From Corynebacterium occultum (GTDB lineage: Bacteria > Actinomycetota > Actinomycetes > Mycobacteriales > Mycobacteriaceae): a stretch of DNA of 64,000 nt. The stretch covers positions 1,674,001 to 1,738,000 of the forward strand of contig NZ_CP046455.1 of NCBI RefSeq assembly GCF_009734425.1, written 5' to 3'. Shown in pieces: positions 47,074 through 57,427 of the stretch. Position 1 is the stretch's first letter. The number at the start of each line of letters is the position of its first letter. The position numbers and the translations under genes are program-made. The notes beneath the pieces were generated by a model. The model did no database searches. It was given only the letters and a program-made list of their open reading frames with translations, and had not been told where the DNA came from.

Positions 47074-49356
47074 TTAGTTCTGCACCCGGTAAACGTCGAA
47101 GACGGCCTCGGTGTTACGCAGCGTGGTCATCAGGGTTCCCAACTGTTTGGTGTCGGAGACCGAGAAGGTGAAACGGATGATCGCGATACGGTCCTCCGAA
47201 GCCTGGGAGTGCATTGCGATCACCGAGAGCTTCTGCTCATTGATCACCCGGGTCAGTTCGAAGAGCAGGCCGGAACGATCCAGGGCCTCAACCTGGAGGG
47301 TTGCCTCGAAAGCTGAACGGGTTGAGCTCTCCACTTCCCAGGCGACGTCGATAAGCCGTTCCGGTTCCTGCCGCAGCTGCTCCGTATTGGTGCAGTCGGT
47401 GCGGTGGACGGAAACTCCCCCACCACGGGTGACGAACCCGAAGATCTCATCACCGGGCACCGGCTGACAGCATTTGGCCAGCTTGGCCAGCACATCCGGG
47501 CTGCCCTCAACCAGGATGCCCGCCGAACCGGCGCTGATCCGGTTGCGTGAGCTGACGATCTCGGAGAAGGGAGTGCGGTCGACCAGTGCATCCTCGGCGT
47601 CATCCTGATCGCCGAAGGCTGCCATCAGGCGGTGTGCCACATGCTGGGCAGACACCGAACCGGAACCGATCGCCGTGTAGAGAGCGTCGACATCCGGGTA
47701 GTGCAGCTCTCCGGCCACCCCCTTCATGGACTGGGCGGTGAAGAGGCGGTGCATGGGCAGACCACCCCGCTGTACCTCCGCAGCCAGGGCATCCCGACCG
47801 GCCTCCAGGTGCTCCTCCCGGCGCTCCTTGGCGAACCACTGCCGGATCTTGGCCTTGGCGCGGGGGGAAACCGCGAAATTCTGCCAGTCCCGGGAGGGCC
47901 CGGCATTGGCGTCCTTGGAGGTGAAGATCTCCACCCGGTCACCGGATTTGAGCTTCGACTCCAGTGCCACCAGCTTGCCGTTGATCTTCGCACCGATGCA
48001 GCGGTGGCCGACCTCGGTGTGGACGGTGTAGGCGAAGTCCACCGGGGTGGAGTCCACCGGCAGGTTGATCACATCCCCCTTGGGGGTGAAAACGAAGATC
48101 TGCTTGGCGGTCAGGTCATAGCGCAGGGAGTCCAGGAACTCATTGGGGTCCGCGGCCTCCTTCTGCCAGTCCAGCAGCTGCCGCATCCAGGACATCTGGT
48201 CCACCTCGGACCTGTCACCGGAGTGGGAACCCTTGGTCTCCTTGTAACGCCAGTGCGCGGCAATGCCGAACTCGGCGTTGTAGTGCATCTCATGGGTGCG
48301 CACCTGCACCTCCAGGGGTTTGCCCCCGGGGATCATCACCGTGGTGTGCAGTGACTGGTACACCCCGAAACGCGGAGCAGAGATATAGTCCTTGAAGCGG
48401 CCCGGCATGGCGGAGAAAAGCGCATGGACCACACCGATGGCGGCATAACAGTTGTTGATGTTGTCCACCAGGATGCGGATACCCACCAGGTCGAAGATCT
48501 CATCGAACTCCCGTCCCCGGACAATCATCTTCTGGTAGATCGACCAGTAGTGCTTCGGCCGACCCATCACCTCAGCGGGGATGGCGTTCTCCCGGAGCGA
48601 CTCCTGCACCTGATCGATGATGTCCTTGAGGTAGCGGTCCCGGGAAGGTGCCCGGTCGGCAACCAGGCGGACAATCTCGTCATACTTCTTCGGGTAGAGA
48701 ATCGCGAAGGAAAGATCCTCCAGCTCCCACTTGATGCTGGCCATGCCCAGGCGATGCGCCAGGGGGGCGATCACCTCCAGGGTCTGGCGGGCCTTCTTGG
48801 CCTGCTTCTCGGGGGGCAGGAAACGCATGGTGCGCATATTGTGCAGCCGGTCCGCGACCTTGATCACCAGCACCCGGGGGTCCTGACTCATCGCCACGAT
48901 CATCTTGCGGATGGTCTCCGCCTCAGCGGCCGCACCAAGTGCCACCTTGTCCAGCTTGGTCACCCCGTCCACCAGGCGGGAGACCTCCTCACCGAAGTCC
49001 GCGATGAGGTCATCCAGGCCATAGTCGGTGTCTTCCACGGTGTCATGCAGCAGCGCCGCCACCAGTGTGGTGGTGTCCATGCCGATTTCTGCGGCGATGG
49101 TGGCCACCGCCAAGGGGTGGGTGATATAGGGATCACCGGACTTGCGGAAAACCCCCTCATGGAGACGTTCCGCGGTGATGTAGGCACGTTCCAGCAGTTC
49201 CGCATCCGCCTTGGGATGGAACTGCCGGTGAATGCTCAACAGCGGGGCGAGCACCGGATTGGTTTTACCCCGGGTCCCGGTCAGGCTTCGGGCCAACCTG
49301 GCAGACATGCTTCGCACACCTACTGAGGTGCGCCTGTTGTTGCGTTCCGTGCTCAT
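47074..49356 (-). CDS. relA: Bifunctional (p)ppGpp synthetase/hydrolase, RelA/SpoT (Rsh)
   Basis: Makes and destroys the stringent-response alarmone. The HD hydrolase domain ([13 protein letters not shown]) is followed by the synthetase domain ([18 protein letters not shown] and YQSLHTTV), a TGS domain ([20 protein letters not shown]), a zinc-finger-like region with CCQP, and an ACT domain ([19 protein letters not shown]). It is 760 residues from the ATG at 49356, which has GGAAGGGA 6 bp upstream. It is 16 bp after apt, as in mycobacteria. Confidence 0.96.
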   Translation of the reverse strand: MSTERNNRRTSVGVRSMSARLARSLTGTRGKTNPVLAPLLSIHRQFHPKADAELLERAYITAERLHEGVFRKSGDPYITHPLAVATIAAEIGMDTTTLVAALLHDTVEDTDYGLDDLIADFGEEVSRLVDGVTKLDKVALGAAAEAETIRKMIVAMSQDPRVLVIKVADRLHNMRTMRFLPPEKQAKKARQTLEVIAPLAHRLGMASIKWELEDLSFAILYPKKYDEIVRLVADRAPSRDRYLKDIIDQVQESLRENAIPAEVMGRPKHYWSIYQKMIVRGREFDEIFDLVGIRILVDNINNCYAAIGVVHALFSAMPGRFKDYISAPRFGVYQSLHTTVMIPGGKPLEVQVRTHEMHYNAEFGIAAHWRYKETKGSHSGDRSEVDQMSWMRQLLDWQKEAADPNEFLDSLRYDLTAKQIFVFTPKGDVINLPVDSTPVDFAYTVHTEVGHRCIGAKINGKLVALESKLKSGDRVEIFTSKDANAGPSRDWQNFAVSPRAKAKIRQWFAKERREEHLEAGRDALAAEVQRGGLPMHRLFTAQSMKGVAGELHYPDVDALYTAIGSGSVSAQHVAHRLMAAFGDQDDAEDALVDRTPFSEIVSSRNRISAGSAGILVEGSPDVLAKLAKCCQPVPGDEIFGFVTRGGGVSVHRTDCTNTEQLRQEPERLIDVAWEVESSTRSAFEATLQVEALDRSGLLFELTRVINEQKLSVIAMHSQASEDRIAIIRFTFSVSDTKQLGTLMTTLRNTEAVFDVYRVQN

Positions 49357-49372
49357 GGCCGATCCCTTCCGA

Positions 49373-49930
49373 CTACTCCTGCTCCGCAGGTTCATTAACG
49401 ACCACGAGGGGAAGGTCATCCAGTCGTTCGCGGCCACCGAGTCCGGCGACCTCCAGAACAACCACATTACCGGCCACTTCGCCGCCGCACTTCTCAATCA
49501 GGTTGCGCGCCGCAACCAGGGTTCCGCCGGTGGCCAGCACATCGTCAACGAGCACCACCTGCTGCCCCTCAAGGCCCATGCCAGTGGCCGGGATCTCCAG
49601 CGCCGCAGTCCCATATTCCAGGGAGTACTCCTGGGAATGGACCGGCGGCGGCAGTTTACCCTTCTTGCGGATCGCCAGGATCCCCAGACCCATTTTGTAG
49701 GCGACGGCGGAACCCAGCAGGAATCCACGGGCATCCAACCCCCCAATGAGGGTGGCACCCAAACGGGTGCAGGCATCGGCGAGCTCATCGACCATGAGCT
49801 GGAAAGCGTCCGCGTCCGCGAGGACCGGGGTCAGGTCCTCAAAGAGAACCCCGTTCGTCGGGAAGTCCTCCACCAGCCGGATCTTCTCCGCGAGTGCATG
49901 CTGGGCATCGCGGTATTTGTTCTCGGACAC
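49373..49930 (-). CDS. apt: Adenine phosphoribosyltransferase
   Basis: Salvages adenine to AMP using PRPP. The PRPP loop [13 protein letters not shown] is at residues 125-137 and GGLDARGF near 63. The 185-residue length is typical. Its GTG start directly follows the TAA stop of the lipoprotein gene, and AGAGGA before that stop acts as ribosome site, so translation is coupled. It is upstream of relA. Confidence 0.95.
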   Translation of the reverse strand: MSENKYRDAQHALAEKIRLVEDFPTNGVLFEDLTPVLADADAFQLMVDELADACTRLGATLIGGLDARGFLLGSAVAYKMGLGILAIRKKGKLPPPVHSQEYSLEYGTAALEIPATGMGLEGQQVVLVDDVLATGGTLVAARNLIEKCGGEVAGNVVVLEVAGLGGRERLDDLPLVVVNEPAEQE

Positions 49931-51568
49931 TTATTCCTCTTCTTCCTCTGTAATGGGGGCCTCATATCGCCAACGATCCATGTTCCAGCCGATGCCGGTA
50001 GAGCCGGTGTACTCCACCACGTTACCCACATCACCGTCGATGGCGAAGGTTCGGGGCTGGGCTGCCAACGGGATTATCCTAGCCTCCTCCCAGGCCTGTT
50101 CCTCAGCCTCCCAGAGGGCAGCCACATTGCCGTCCTCAGCGATGACCCCGCCGTACTCGACCAGCGGATCCACCGGCCGCAGCACCGCATCCAGACTGCC
50201 CTCCAGGTAAAGTTCCTCACCCCAGGGTCCGGTGCCGAGCCGGGCAAGATCGGCCATGGTCGAACCCTCCGCAGAGGCATCCACCACAGTGATACCCGCC
50301 GCCTCACAGGACACCCGGATCGACTCCACCATGGCGGCCATCCGCTCATCAGGTCCCTGATACCCGATCCGGACCGTGGTGCCCCACAGCGCGGAAGCCT
50401 GTTCTGTGTCAACCCCCAGCTTCGGTTCCACCACCCCGGCCAACTGCCGGGCCACCGGATCAAAGTGAGAAACCACATGGGTGCCCACCACCGGCAACTC
50501 CCGGCCCGCCACCGCGGAGGAGGCCGCCGCCACCGCCCGCTGATCCACGCAGGCGGTGAAAGCCTGACGGGAGGGCTGACCATAGAACACCCCGGAACTG
50601 CCCAACACCAGAGACTCGGTGAGGATGCCCTCCAGATCCTCCACCCGCAGCTGATTCATCGGGTCATCGCGGTTCACCCAGTCATAATTGTCCGCATCGG
50701 CGATCTGGATCGCGCCCTCCGCTGCGAGCGCCGCCTTATCCACCTCACCCGGCCACACCACCAGCCGGGAAAGCACCGGTTGATCCCCGAAATAACGCTC
50801 ATTGGCCACCAGGGTCACCTCCCCCGACTCCCCGACCGACTCCACCCGGTAAGGCCCGGAGGACAGCTGCAACGCCGGGTCGAAACTGTCGAGGTTGAAA
50901 TCCTCCCGCCAGATCCGCGCAACCTCCTCCAGCTGATCGCGATCCTCGGCCTGCAGGGCGTCGTGAAGCGCCGCGGTGCTCAGGCCAGCCTTCTCGGCGA
51001 TGGCGTGGGCGGGCAGCACGGTACCCGGGGAAAAGAGTTGACGCCACCGCGCTCCGGCATCCTCCTTGAAAACCACGGTGAAACGCTTCGCCCCCGGCTC
51101 GCAGCTCATCCGCTCGATCTGCTCCGTCAACGGCAGATAAGACTCGAAAAGCGTCGACATCACCCCGGCCTTGTAGTTGAGCAGGTAATCGGTGCAGGTG
51201 ATCGGGGTTCCGTCACTCCAGACCGTATCCTCGCTCAGGGTGTAGATCACCTGCCGATTTGCACCGGGCAGCACCTGGGTGCTCACCAGGTCAGTGTTGG
51301 GGATCATCTGGCCTGAGGGGCCGGCGACATAGACCGAGGGGAAGATACGCACCGAGAGCAGCTGGGCACTGGTTGAGGCACCCACCAGGCTGGCGGCATT
51401 GGTGGTGCGCAACGGGGTGGAGAGGGCGTAGCCGAAGTGGTCCAGGGTGGACAGGTCCTCCTCCGGCTCCGGTGCCGGGGCACATGCCACCATCCCCAGC
51501 ACCGCGCTCAGACTGAGGGTAGAAAACGCCGATCGAAGCCATCCGCGTCCGGACACCTGGATTTTCAC
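49931..51568 (-). CDS. Peptide-type ABC transporter substrate-binding lipoprotein (family 5)
   Basis: A 545-residue exported lipoprotein of the DppA/OppA type. The signal peptide ends in lipobox MVAC with Cys29, followed by an acidic stretch. A substrate-binding fold follows (YTLSEDTVWSDGTPIT near 135). No ABC permease or ATPase is nearby. The gene sits between secF and apt, the position of the homologous lipoprotein in M. tuberculosis (Rv2585c), so the orphan arrangement is ancient. I start at GTG 51568 with GGGTGG upstream. The end is a run of Glu residues (ITEEEEE). Confidence 0.9.
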   Translation of the reverse strand: MKIQVSGRGWLRSAFSTLSLSAVLGMVACAPAPEPEEDLSTLDHFGYALSTPLRTTNAASLVGASTSAQLLSVRIFPSVYVAGPSGQMIPNTDLVSTQVLPGANRQVIYTLSEDTVWSDGTPITCTDYLLNYKAGVMSTLFESYLPLTEQIERMSCEPGAKRFTVVFKEDAGARWRQLFSPGTVLPAHAIAEKAGLSTAALHDALQAEDRDQLEEVARIWREDFNLDSFDPALQLSSGPYRVESVGESGEVTLVANERYFGDQPVLSRLVVWPGEVDKAALAAEGAIQIADADNYDWVNRDDPMNQLRVEDLEGILTESLVLGSSGVFYGQPSRQAFTACVDQRAVAAASSAVAGRELPVVGTHVVSHFDPVARQLAGVVEPKLGVDTEQASALWGTTVRIGYQGPDERMAAMVESIRVSCEAAGITVVDASAEGSTMADLARLGTGPWGEELYLEGSLDAVLRPVDPLVEYGGVIAEDGNVAALWEAEEQAWEEARIIPLAAQPRTFAIDGDVGNVVEYTGSTGIGWNMDRWRYEAPITEEEEE

Positions 51569-51637
51569 CGTGCTGCCACCCGATTTCCATTTAGGTTGTG
51601 CGCAGCCGAAAAACCGCGCGATGTTCACAGAACCCAA

Positions 51638-51643
51638 ATTATA
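51638..51643 (-). promoter_or_regulatory. -10 box TATAAT before the lipoprotein-apt-relA run
   Basis: An exact TATAAT on the minus strand, 70 bp before the lipoprotein start, with GTTTTG 17 bp upstream as a weak -35. It would give the lipoprotein, apt and relA their own transcript. Confidence 0.55.
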
Positions 51644-51661
51644 CGTCTCCCACGGTGGCAC

Positions 51662-51696
51662 AAAACCCCGCCCCCTGGCACCGCGGGTGCGGTTTT
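51662..51696 (-). terminator. Possible terminator after secF
   Basis: AAAACC (51662-51667) can pair with GGTTTT (51691-51696), enclosing a GC-rich GCACC/GGTGC stem; on minus it ends GGGGTTTTG. Pairing is imperfect. Confidence 0.4.
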
Positions 51697-51767
51697 TCGG
51701 GAACGGGGCTGGTGGCGCTTATCGACGCCGCGGAGCAGGCTGGGTCTGGTACTCCAGAGCGGAGCAG

Positions 51768-52949
51768 TTAGCGGCCCGGCCGCCAGGTGACGGAACCACT
51801 GGGGCCCTCATCCCGGGGGCGGTCATCTTCCACCCGCAGAACCGGGGAGACGATGGTGCGCTTGGCGGTGGTTTCGGACTCCTCGGAGGTGAAGGAACCT
51901 GCCTCACCGGAGGCACCGCCACCCACCTCAGCGACACTGCTCTTGCCGGTGCGGGCGGCACTCACCCGGGCGTTATGTGCCCTGGCTTCCTTACTGCGGT
52001 TGTGGATGGTCACCAGCAGCGGGGTGGCCAGGAAGATCGAGGAGAAGATGCCCTGGATGACACCGATCAGCTGGATCAACGCCAGGTCACGGAGGGTGCC
52101 CACACCCAGCATCCAGACCGCCACCACCATCAGGGCAATGATCGGCAGGGCCGAAATGACCGAGGTGGAGATGGAACGCACCACGGTCTGGTTGACCGCC
52201 AGGTTGGCCTGCTCCCCATAGGTTCGCCTGGTGGAGTCATTCAGCCCAGCAGTGTTCTCACGAACCTTATCGAAGACGATCACCGTGTCATAGATGGAGA
52301 AGGAGAGCACAGTCAACAGACCGATGACGGTGGCCGGGGAAACCTCGAAGCCGAATACGGCGTAGATACCGGCGATCAGCACACCATCCACGGCCAGGGC
52401 GATCATCGCCGCGGCCGCCATCGCGCGCTGCAGTCGGAATGCGATGTAGGCGAAGGCGGCCAGCAGGAAGACCACCATGGCGATGAGCATCCGCTGGGTG
52501 ATGGTCGAACCCCAGGACTCGGAGACGGTGGAGTCACCGACCGCATCCGGGGAGGGGTTGCCCTCCGTGTCCAGCGGCTGGAACTCCTCGAAGATCGCCA
52601 GACGGGCATCGGTGATCTGATCCTCGTTGAGACGCTCAGTGGTGATCTCGAGAGTACGGCCATCACCGGAGCCGACGATCTGAGTCAGTTCCGGCTCCAC
52701 GCCGGTGGCCTCGACAAAGGTGTCCTCAACCTGCTCGACCACCAGATCGGCGGCCGGCATGGTCATCTTGGTGCCACCCTCGAAATCGATGCTCAGGGAG
52801 AAACCCCGGATCGCGATGGCGAGGATACTGATCACCAGCAGGGCAACGGTGATCCAGTACCAGAGCTTGCTGCGGCCGATGAAATCGATGCCGCCGGTGT
52901 CGGAGTAGAGGCTCCGCGTGGAACCCTTCTTCTTGGTATCGGTACTCAT
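51768..52949 (-). CDS. secF: Protein translocase subunit SecF
   Basis: With SecD it uses the proton gradient to pull exported proteins out of SecYEG. There are six predicted membrane helices in 393 residues, the first at about 30-48, then an outer domain and a conserved SFSIYDTVIVFDKVREN near 230. The C-terminal 75 residues are a Ser/Arg/Glu-rich tail. Starts 3 bp after secD. Confidence 0.95.
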   Translation of the reverse strand: MSTDTKKKGSTRSLYSDTGGIDFIGRSKLWYWITVALLVISILAIAIRGFSLSIDFEGGTKMTMPAADLVVEQVEDTFVEATGVEPELTQIVGSGDGRTLEITTERLNEDQITDARLAIFEEFQPLDTEGNPSPDAVGDSTVSESWGSTITQRMLIAMVVFLLAAFAYIAFRLQRAMAAAAMIALAVDGVLIAGIYAVFGFEVSPATVIGLLTVLSFSIYDTVIVFDKVRENTAGLNDSTRRTYGEQANLAVNQTVVRSISTSVISALPIIALMVVAVWMLGVGTLRDLALIQLIGVIQGIFSSIFLATPLLVTIHNRSKEARAHNARVSAARTGKSSVAEVGGGASGEAGSFTSEESETTAKRTIVSPVLRVEDDRPRDEGPSGSVTWRPGR

Positions 52950-52952
52950 GAG

Positions 52953-54902
52953 CTACTTCTCCTCATCCTGCTCGGCGGGAGCAGCGGTGTCGGTGGATCC
53001 GGCGGTGGTGGCTCCGGCAGTGTCCCGGGGCTCGGCCTCGGCCGACTCGGGGGCGGCCGCAGCCTCACGCTTGACCGCCTGTTCCTGCTCCGCGAAACGG
53101 AAGGAGGAACCCATGCCGTTGATGACGGACTTGGCAAAGAAGGGCCTACGGGAAGCCAGGAGCATCAGCGGTGCGGTGATCATGAAGGTGACCAGCAGGT
53201 CGAAGACAGTGGTCAGACCCAGCGTGAAGGCGAAGCCCTTGACCTCACCGACGGCCAGCAGATAAATGATCACAGCTGCCAGCAGGGTTACGATATTACC
53301 GGTGACGATCGTGCGTTTGGCGCGATCCCAACCACGGGGAACCGCGGAACGGAAGGAACGTCCCTCACGGACCTCATCCTTGATCCGCTCGTAGAGCACC
53401 ACGAAGGAGTCGGCGGTGGTGCCGATACCGATGACGATACCGGCCATGCCGGAAAGGTCCAGGGTATAACCGATCCAGCGGCCCAGCAGCACCAGCGCGC
53501 CGTAGAGGAGCACACCGGCGGCGGCCAGGGTGATCAGGGAGACGAAACCGAAGATGCGGTAGTAGGCGAAAACGAAGATGGCGACCAGAAGCAGACCCAC
53601 CAGACCGGCAACCAGGGCAGCCTGCATGGCGGCCGCACCCAGGGAAGGCGGGACGGTCTCGGCGGTACCGCCGGACTCACCATCCTCACCGGCGAAGGAG
53701 AGCGGCAGTGCGCCGTAGCGGAGGTTGTTCGCCAGATCCTGGGCCTCCTCCTGGGTGAAGTCACCGGTGATGGAGGTGGCGGAGCCGACCGGGGTGGGTG
53801 ACTGGATCACCGGGGCGGAGATCACCTGGGAGTCCAGGGTGATGGCGACCTGCTGCTGCAGGTAGTCAGTGGTCAGCTGACTCCAGGTGGCGGCACCCTG
53901 CTCACCGCTGCCGGACTTGAAGGAGAAGGAGATCTCCATCTGGCCGGTCTGCGGGTTGAAGCCACCGCTGATCGGACGGTCGGTGTCGATCTGGTTACCG
54001 GTCAGTCGCTCACCATCTTCCGCATCCGTCTCGCCGACCAGCAAGGGAACCTCACCGAGCAGCATGACCTGACCGATGGAGGGGTCACAGGCCAGCAGCG
54101 GCTGGGTGGGATCATCGGTGCCCTGCAGCGGATCAGTCTCATCCGGGCCACAACGCATCAGCGCCTGGGTGACGAACTGAACCGAGGGATCGGTGGACTG
54201 ACGGTGGGCACGCAGCATCTCGGTCACCTCACCACGACGCTCCCCGGCGACAATGGAGTTTTCCGGCTCCGGCAGCGGGATGGCGGTGATCTCGGGGACC
54301 GGAGTTTCCTCCACCGCCGGGGCTTCCTCACCTTCCACGGCGCCGGTATCGGCGGCAGCCTGATTGGCGTCATTGACCGCACCGATGATCAGGTTGAGAG
54401 CCTCAGCGGCCTCCTCCTCAGTGACCACACCGTATTCCACCCACTGGTTGGCCATTTCCTCAGCCAGCCCGGGGATCTCCCCCACAATGGGCTGCTCGCC
54501 GGTGATGACCGGACGGAAGTACAGCTGGGAGGTTTGTCCCACGGCACGAGCTTGCGAGGTGTCCTCACCCGGGACGGTGATCACCAGGGTGCTGCCGTCA
54601 GCGACGACACTGGCATCGGAGACACCCATGCCGTTGACACGCTTCTCCAGGATGTCCCGGGCCTGTCGCAGCTGATCCTGGGTGGGTTCCTCACCCTGGG
54701 GGACCAGCGTCACCCGGGTTCCGCCCTGCAGATCAATGCCGAGCTTCGGGGTGGTCGAACGATCACCGGTGAAGAACACCAGGGCGAACATGGCCAACAC
54801 GATCAGCACAAAGAATGCGATGGCCTGTGTCGGCCAATTCCGCCTGGGCGAACTGGAGCCGGATCGACCTCCGGCTCCAGCGCGTCTGGTTTTAGTGGAC
54901 AA
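52953..54902 (-). CDS. secD: Protein translocase subunit SecD
   Basis: Partner of SecF, 649 residues. First membrane helix at about 28-45, the outer P1 domain with LGIDLQGGTRVTLVPQGE and the actinobacterial acidic insert around 205-225 (Glu/Ala/Pro-rich), and five C-terminal helices with DLSGMAGIVIGIGTTADSFV. The TTG at 54902 is preferred because GGGGAGA lies just upstream; this removes residues that would run into the yajC terminator gap. A Glu/Ala tail ends the protein. Confidence 0.94.
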   Translation of the reverse strand: MSTKTRRAGAGGRSGSSSPRRNWPTQAIAFFVLIVLAMFALVFFTGDRSTTPKLGIDLQGGTRVTLVPQGEEPTQDQLRQARDILEKRVNGMGVSDASVVADGSTLVITVPGEDTSQARAVGQTSQLYFRPVITGEQPIVGEIPGLAEEMANQWVEYGVVTEEEAAEALNLIIGAVNDANQAAADTGAVEGEEAPAVEETPVPEITAIPLPEPENSIVAGERRGEVTEMLRAHRQSTDPSVQFVTQALMRCGPDETDPLQGTDDPTQPLLACDPSIGQVMLLGEVPLLVGETDAEDGERLTGNQIDTDRPISGGFNPQTGQMEISFSFKSGSGEQGAATWSQLTTDYLQQQVAITLDSQVISAPVIQSPTPVGSATSITGDFTQEEAQDLANNLRYGALPLSFAGEDGESGGTAETVPPSLGAAAMQAALVAGLVGLLLVAIFVFAYYRIFGFVSLITLAAAGVLLYGALVLLGRWIGYTLDLSGMAGIVIGIGTTADSFVVLYERIKDEVREGRSFRSAVPRGWDRAKRTIVTGNIVTLLAAVIIYLLAVGEVKGFAFTLGLTTVFDLLVTFMITAPLMLLASRRPFFAKSVINGMGSSFRFAEQEQAVKREAAAAPESAEAEPRDTAGATTAGSTDTAAPAEQDEEK

Positions 54903-55199
54903 GGATGTCTCCCCTCTGGGGCAAAGTGGCCCCATCCCGGGACACCTCACGGTGCCACCCCGGAACAGAACCGTCCCGCCGAACATCACCTTTCAGGCGG
55001 TGGCGGAACTGACTCAGCTCGAATGGACAAAAATTGAAGATGGACTCGGATACCAGGGTCAGGCACCGAAGGCACAAAATGTCATGGTACGTGATGGGGG
55101 TTAGGTTGACCTGCCCAACCCTGCCCAGGGCAGGGTTGATCGCCATCACATAAAAAACCACCACGAAGCACCGGAGGTGTTCGTGGTGGTGGAGGTTTT
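54903..55199. other. Gap between yajC and secD
   Basis: No gene seen. It contains the yajC terminator and must hold a secD promoter if secDF is expressed alone. I see no strong promoter. Confidence 0.5.
55152..55189 (-). terminator. Intrinsic terminator after yajC
   Basis: A 10-bp stem (55158-55167 with 55180-55189) plus an inner CACC/GGTG, followed on minus by six T (55157-55152). It starts 11 bp after the yajC stop and separates yajC from secD. Confidence 0.9.
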
Positions 55200-55607
55200 T
55201 TAACGGAGGTTCTCCGGATGTCCCCCGCCCGGAGTCTGACCCTCGGGGCCTTCCTCACGGCGCGACTGGTCCTCGAGGGGGTACTCCTGTTCCGGGGAGC
55301 CATCGAAGGCGGCATCCTCCGGGTGGCCGTACTCGGCGGTGCCGACCATGCCCTGGTTCTCATTACGAACCACGGACATCTTCTCGAGGGTGATCACCAC
55401 ACCGGGTGCGATCTCCAGGTCGATCTCGGTCGGGCGGATGCTGACGATGGTGCCATGGAGACCGGAGACGGTGACCACCCGCTCGCCGGGGTGCAGAGAG
55501 TCCTGGTAATTCTTGATTTCAGCCTGGTTGCGGCGCTGTTTACGCGCCATCAGGAGGGAGGGAAGAAGAAAGACCAGAAGCAGAAGTATGAGAAGAACAA
55601 TGTCCAT
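55200..55607 (-). CDS. yajC: Preprotein translocase subunit YajC
   Basis: Accessory to SecDF. One membrane helix at residues 3-20 (IVLLILLLLVFLLPSLLM), a cytoplasmic domain with GERVVTVSGLHGTIVSI, and an acidic tail. I choose the ATG at 55607 (GGGGA 6 bp upstream), giving 135 residues; a TTG at 55631 would add eight. A strong terminator stands between it and secD, unusual for genes that act together. Confidence 0.9.
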   Translation of the reverse strand: MDIVLLILLLLVFLLPSLLMARKQRRNQAEIKNYQDSLHPGERVVTVSGLHGTIVSIRPTEIDLEIAPGVVITLEKMSVVRNENQGMVGTAEYGHPEDAAFDGSPEQEYPLEDQSRREEGPEGQTPGGGHPENLR

Positions 55608-55722
55608 AATGTTCCCCAGTGTGCCAGACAACCCCTCTCCATCACCATTCCTCTGAACTTTTTCACAGTGGATTTCCAGCCACCCAACTCCTGGTTGATC
55701 CCACGGAGGGAAATCGGTGGGA

Positions 55723-56796
55723 TCAGTAACCGATCGAACCTTCCGGTGGGGTCAGCCCAAGATGGCGCCAGGCGGCGGCGGTGGCCACCCGGCCCCGGCC
55801 GGTGCGGGCGATCATCCCGGCACGGACCAGATAGGGTTCGCAGACTTCCTCCACGGTGGCGGATTCCTCACCCACCGCCACGGCGAGGGTGTTCACCCCC
55901 ACCGGTCCCCCACCGTGTCCCTTGATCAGAGCGGTGAGCACCGCCCGGTCCAGGCGGTCCAGTCCCATCTCATCCACGTCGAAGATGCGCAGGGCCTCCT
56001 TGGCGGCGGCGAGATCAACCACCCCGTCAGACTCCACCTCGGCGTAGTCCCGGACGCGGCGCAGTAGGCGGTTGGCAATTCGCGGGGTACCCCGGGAACG
56101 CGAGGCTATCTCGACGGCGGCATCTGCTTCGATGCTGATACCCAGGATCTTCGCAGTTCTGGTGACCACCCGGGTGAGGTCCTCCACGTCATAGAACTCC
56201 ATCTGCGCGGTGAAGCCGAAGCGGTCACGCAGCGGACCGGTGAGCATGCCGGAGCGGGTGGTCGCGCCAACCAGGGTGAAGGACGGCAGCTCCAGGGGGA
56301 TGGAGGTGGCACCGGGGCCCTTTCCCACTATCACGTCAATCCGGAAATCCTCCATCGCCATGTAGAGCATCTCCTCCGCGGGGCGGGCGATGCGGTGGAT
56401 CTCATCAATGAAGAGAACATCACCTTCCATCAGGTTGGAGAGCATGGCTGCCAGGTCGCCGGCGCGTTCCAGTGCCGGTCCGGAGGTCATGCGCAAGCTG
56501 GCACCCATTTCCTGGGCGATGATCATCGCCATGGTGGTTTTACCCAGACCAGGGGGCCCGGAAAGGAGCACGTGGTCCGGGGTCACCCCCCGACGTTTGG
56601 CACCGGTGAGCACCAGGTCCAGCTGGCCGCGGACCTTCGGCTGGCCGATGAACTCCACCAGGCTGCGGGGCCGTAGCGTGGATTCGCCATCCTGTTCCTG
56701 CGGGGTGGCCTGTGGGTTGACGGGCGCATCCTCTGCCCTGCCTGCCCCGGCGTATTCCGGAGGCAGCTGAAACTCGGTCTTTTCCACATCTGACAT
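55723..56796 (-). CDS. ruvB: Holliday junction branch migration ATPase RuvB
   Basis: AAA+ motor that drives branch migration with RuvA. Walker A GPPGLGKT is at 80-87, Walker B LFIDEIHR near 132, sensor region GATTRSG near 180, and a C-terminal winged helix with [17 protein letters not shown]. It is 357 residues from the ATG at 56796 (GGAGGCGG upstream). The gene follows ruvA by 16 bp. Confidence 0.97.
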   Translation of the reverse strand: MSDVEKTEFQLPPEYAGAGRAEDAPVNPQATPQEQDGESTLRPRSLVEFIGQPKVRGQLDLVLTGAKRRGVTPDHVLLSGPPGLGKTTMAMIIAQEMGASLRMTSGPALERAGDLAAMLSNLMEGDVLFIDEIHRIARPAEEMLYMAMEDFRIDVIVGKGPGATSIPLELPSFTLVGATTRSGMLTGPLRDRFGFTAQMEFYDVEDLTRVVTRTAKILGISIEADAAVEIASRSRGTPRIANRLLRRVRDYAEVESDGVVDLAAAKEALRIFDVDEMGLDRLDRAVLTALIKGHGGGPVGVNTLAVAVGEESATVEEVCEPYLVRAGMIARTGRGRVATAAAWRHLGLTPPEGSIGY

Positions 56797-56812
56797 TGTT
56801 GTCCGCCTCCGA

Positions 56813-57427
56813 CTACTTCTTGCCCAGGCCAGCCAGGGCGGCACGCAGCGCCGCACTGGTCGTCAGTTCGGGATCTTCCGCCAGGACCGTGTTCACTGCC
56901 GCGGTGGCTTCCTTTTCCCCGAAGCCCAGTCCCAGAAGTGCTGCGGCGACCTGTTCGGCCACCGCCTCCGAACCCATCGGCAATTGGGTCCCGAGTTCCA
57001 TCTCACCGGCTTCGGCCGGGGCGAGGTAGGCGGTGACCTTCTCCTTGAGTTCCAGCGCCATACGCTCCGCCATGCGTTTGCCCACACCCGGGATGCGCTG
57101 CAAGGTCTTGGAATCCGCCTCGGCGACAGCCTTGGCCAGCTCGGCGGGGTGCAGCACCGCCAGGGAGGCCATCGCCAGTTTCGGGCCCAGCCCGGTGACG
57201 GTCTGCAGGAGGTGGAACATCTCCCGGTCCTCGTTCTCCTTGAAACCGTAGAGCTGCATGGAATCCTCACGCACAACCATGGTGGTGAAAATGAAGGATT
57301 CTTCGCCGCGGCGCAGTTCCGCCAGGGTCCGGGGGGTGGCACTGAAGTGGTAACCCACACCAGAGCACTCGATCACCCCGTGGTCGAGTCCGATTTCGAT
57401 AACCGTGCCACGCAATGAGGCAATCAT
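56813..57427 (-). CDS. ruvA: Holliday junction DNA helicase subunit RuvA
   Basis: Tetrameric junction-binding protein, 204 residues. An N-terminal OB fold ([13 protein letters not shown]), two HhH motifs ([32 protein letters not shown]), and a flexible linker to the RuvB-binding domain III ([19 protein letters not shown]). The ATG overlaps the ruvC TGA by 4 bp. Confidence 0.97.
   Translation of the reverse strand: MIASLRGTVIEIGLDHGVIECSGVGYHFSATPRTLAELRRGEESFIFTTMVVREDSMQLYGFKENEDREMFHLLQTVTGLGPKLAMASLAVLHPAELAKAVAEADSKTLQRIPGVGKRMAERMALELKEKVTAYLAPAEAGEMELGTQLPMGSEAVAEQVAAALLGLGFGEKEATAAVNTVLAEDPELTTSAALRAALAGLGKK

Noticed and set aside
42585..53801. Plus-strand frames of about 700-780 codons opposite the 5'-nucleotidase, relA, lipoprotein and secDF genes
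   Set aside because: Same reason: shadows of real genes on the minus strand.
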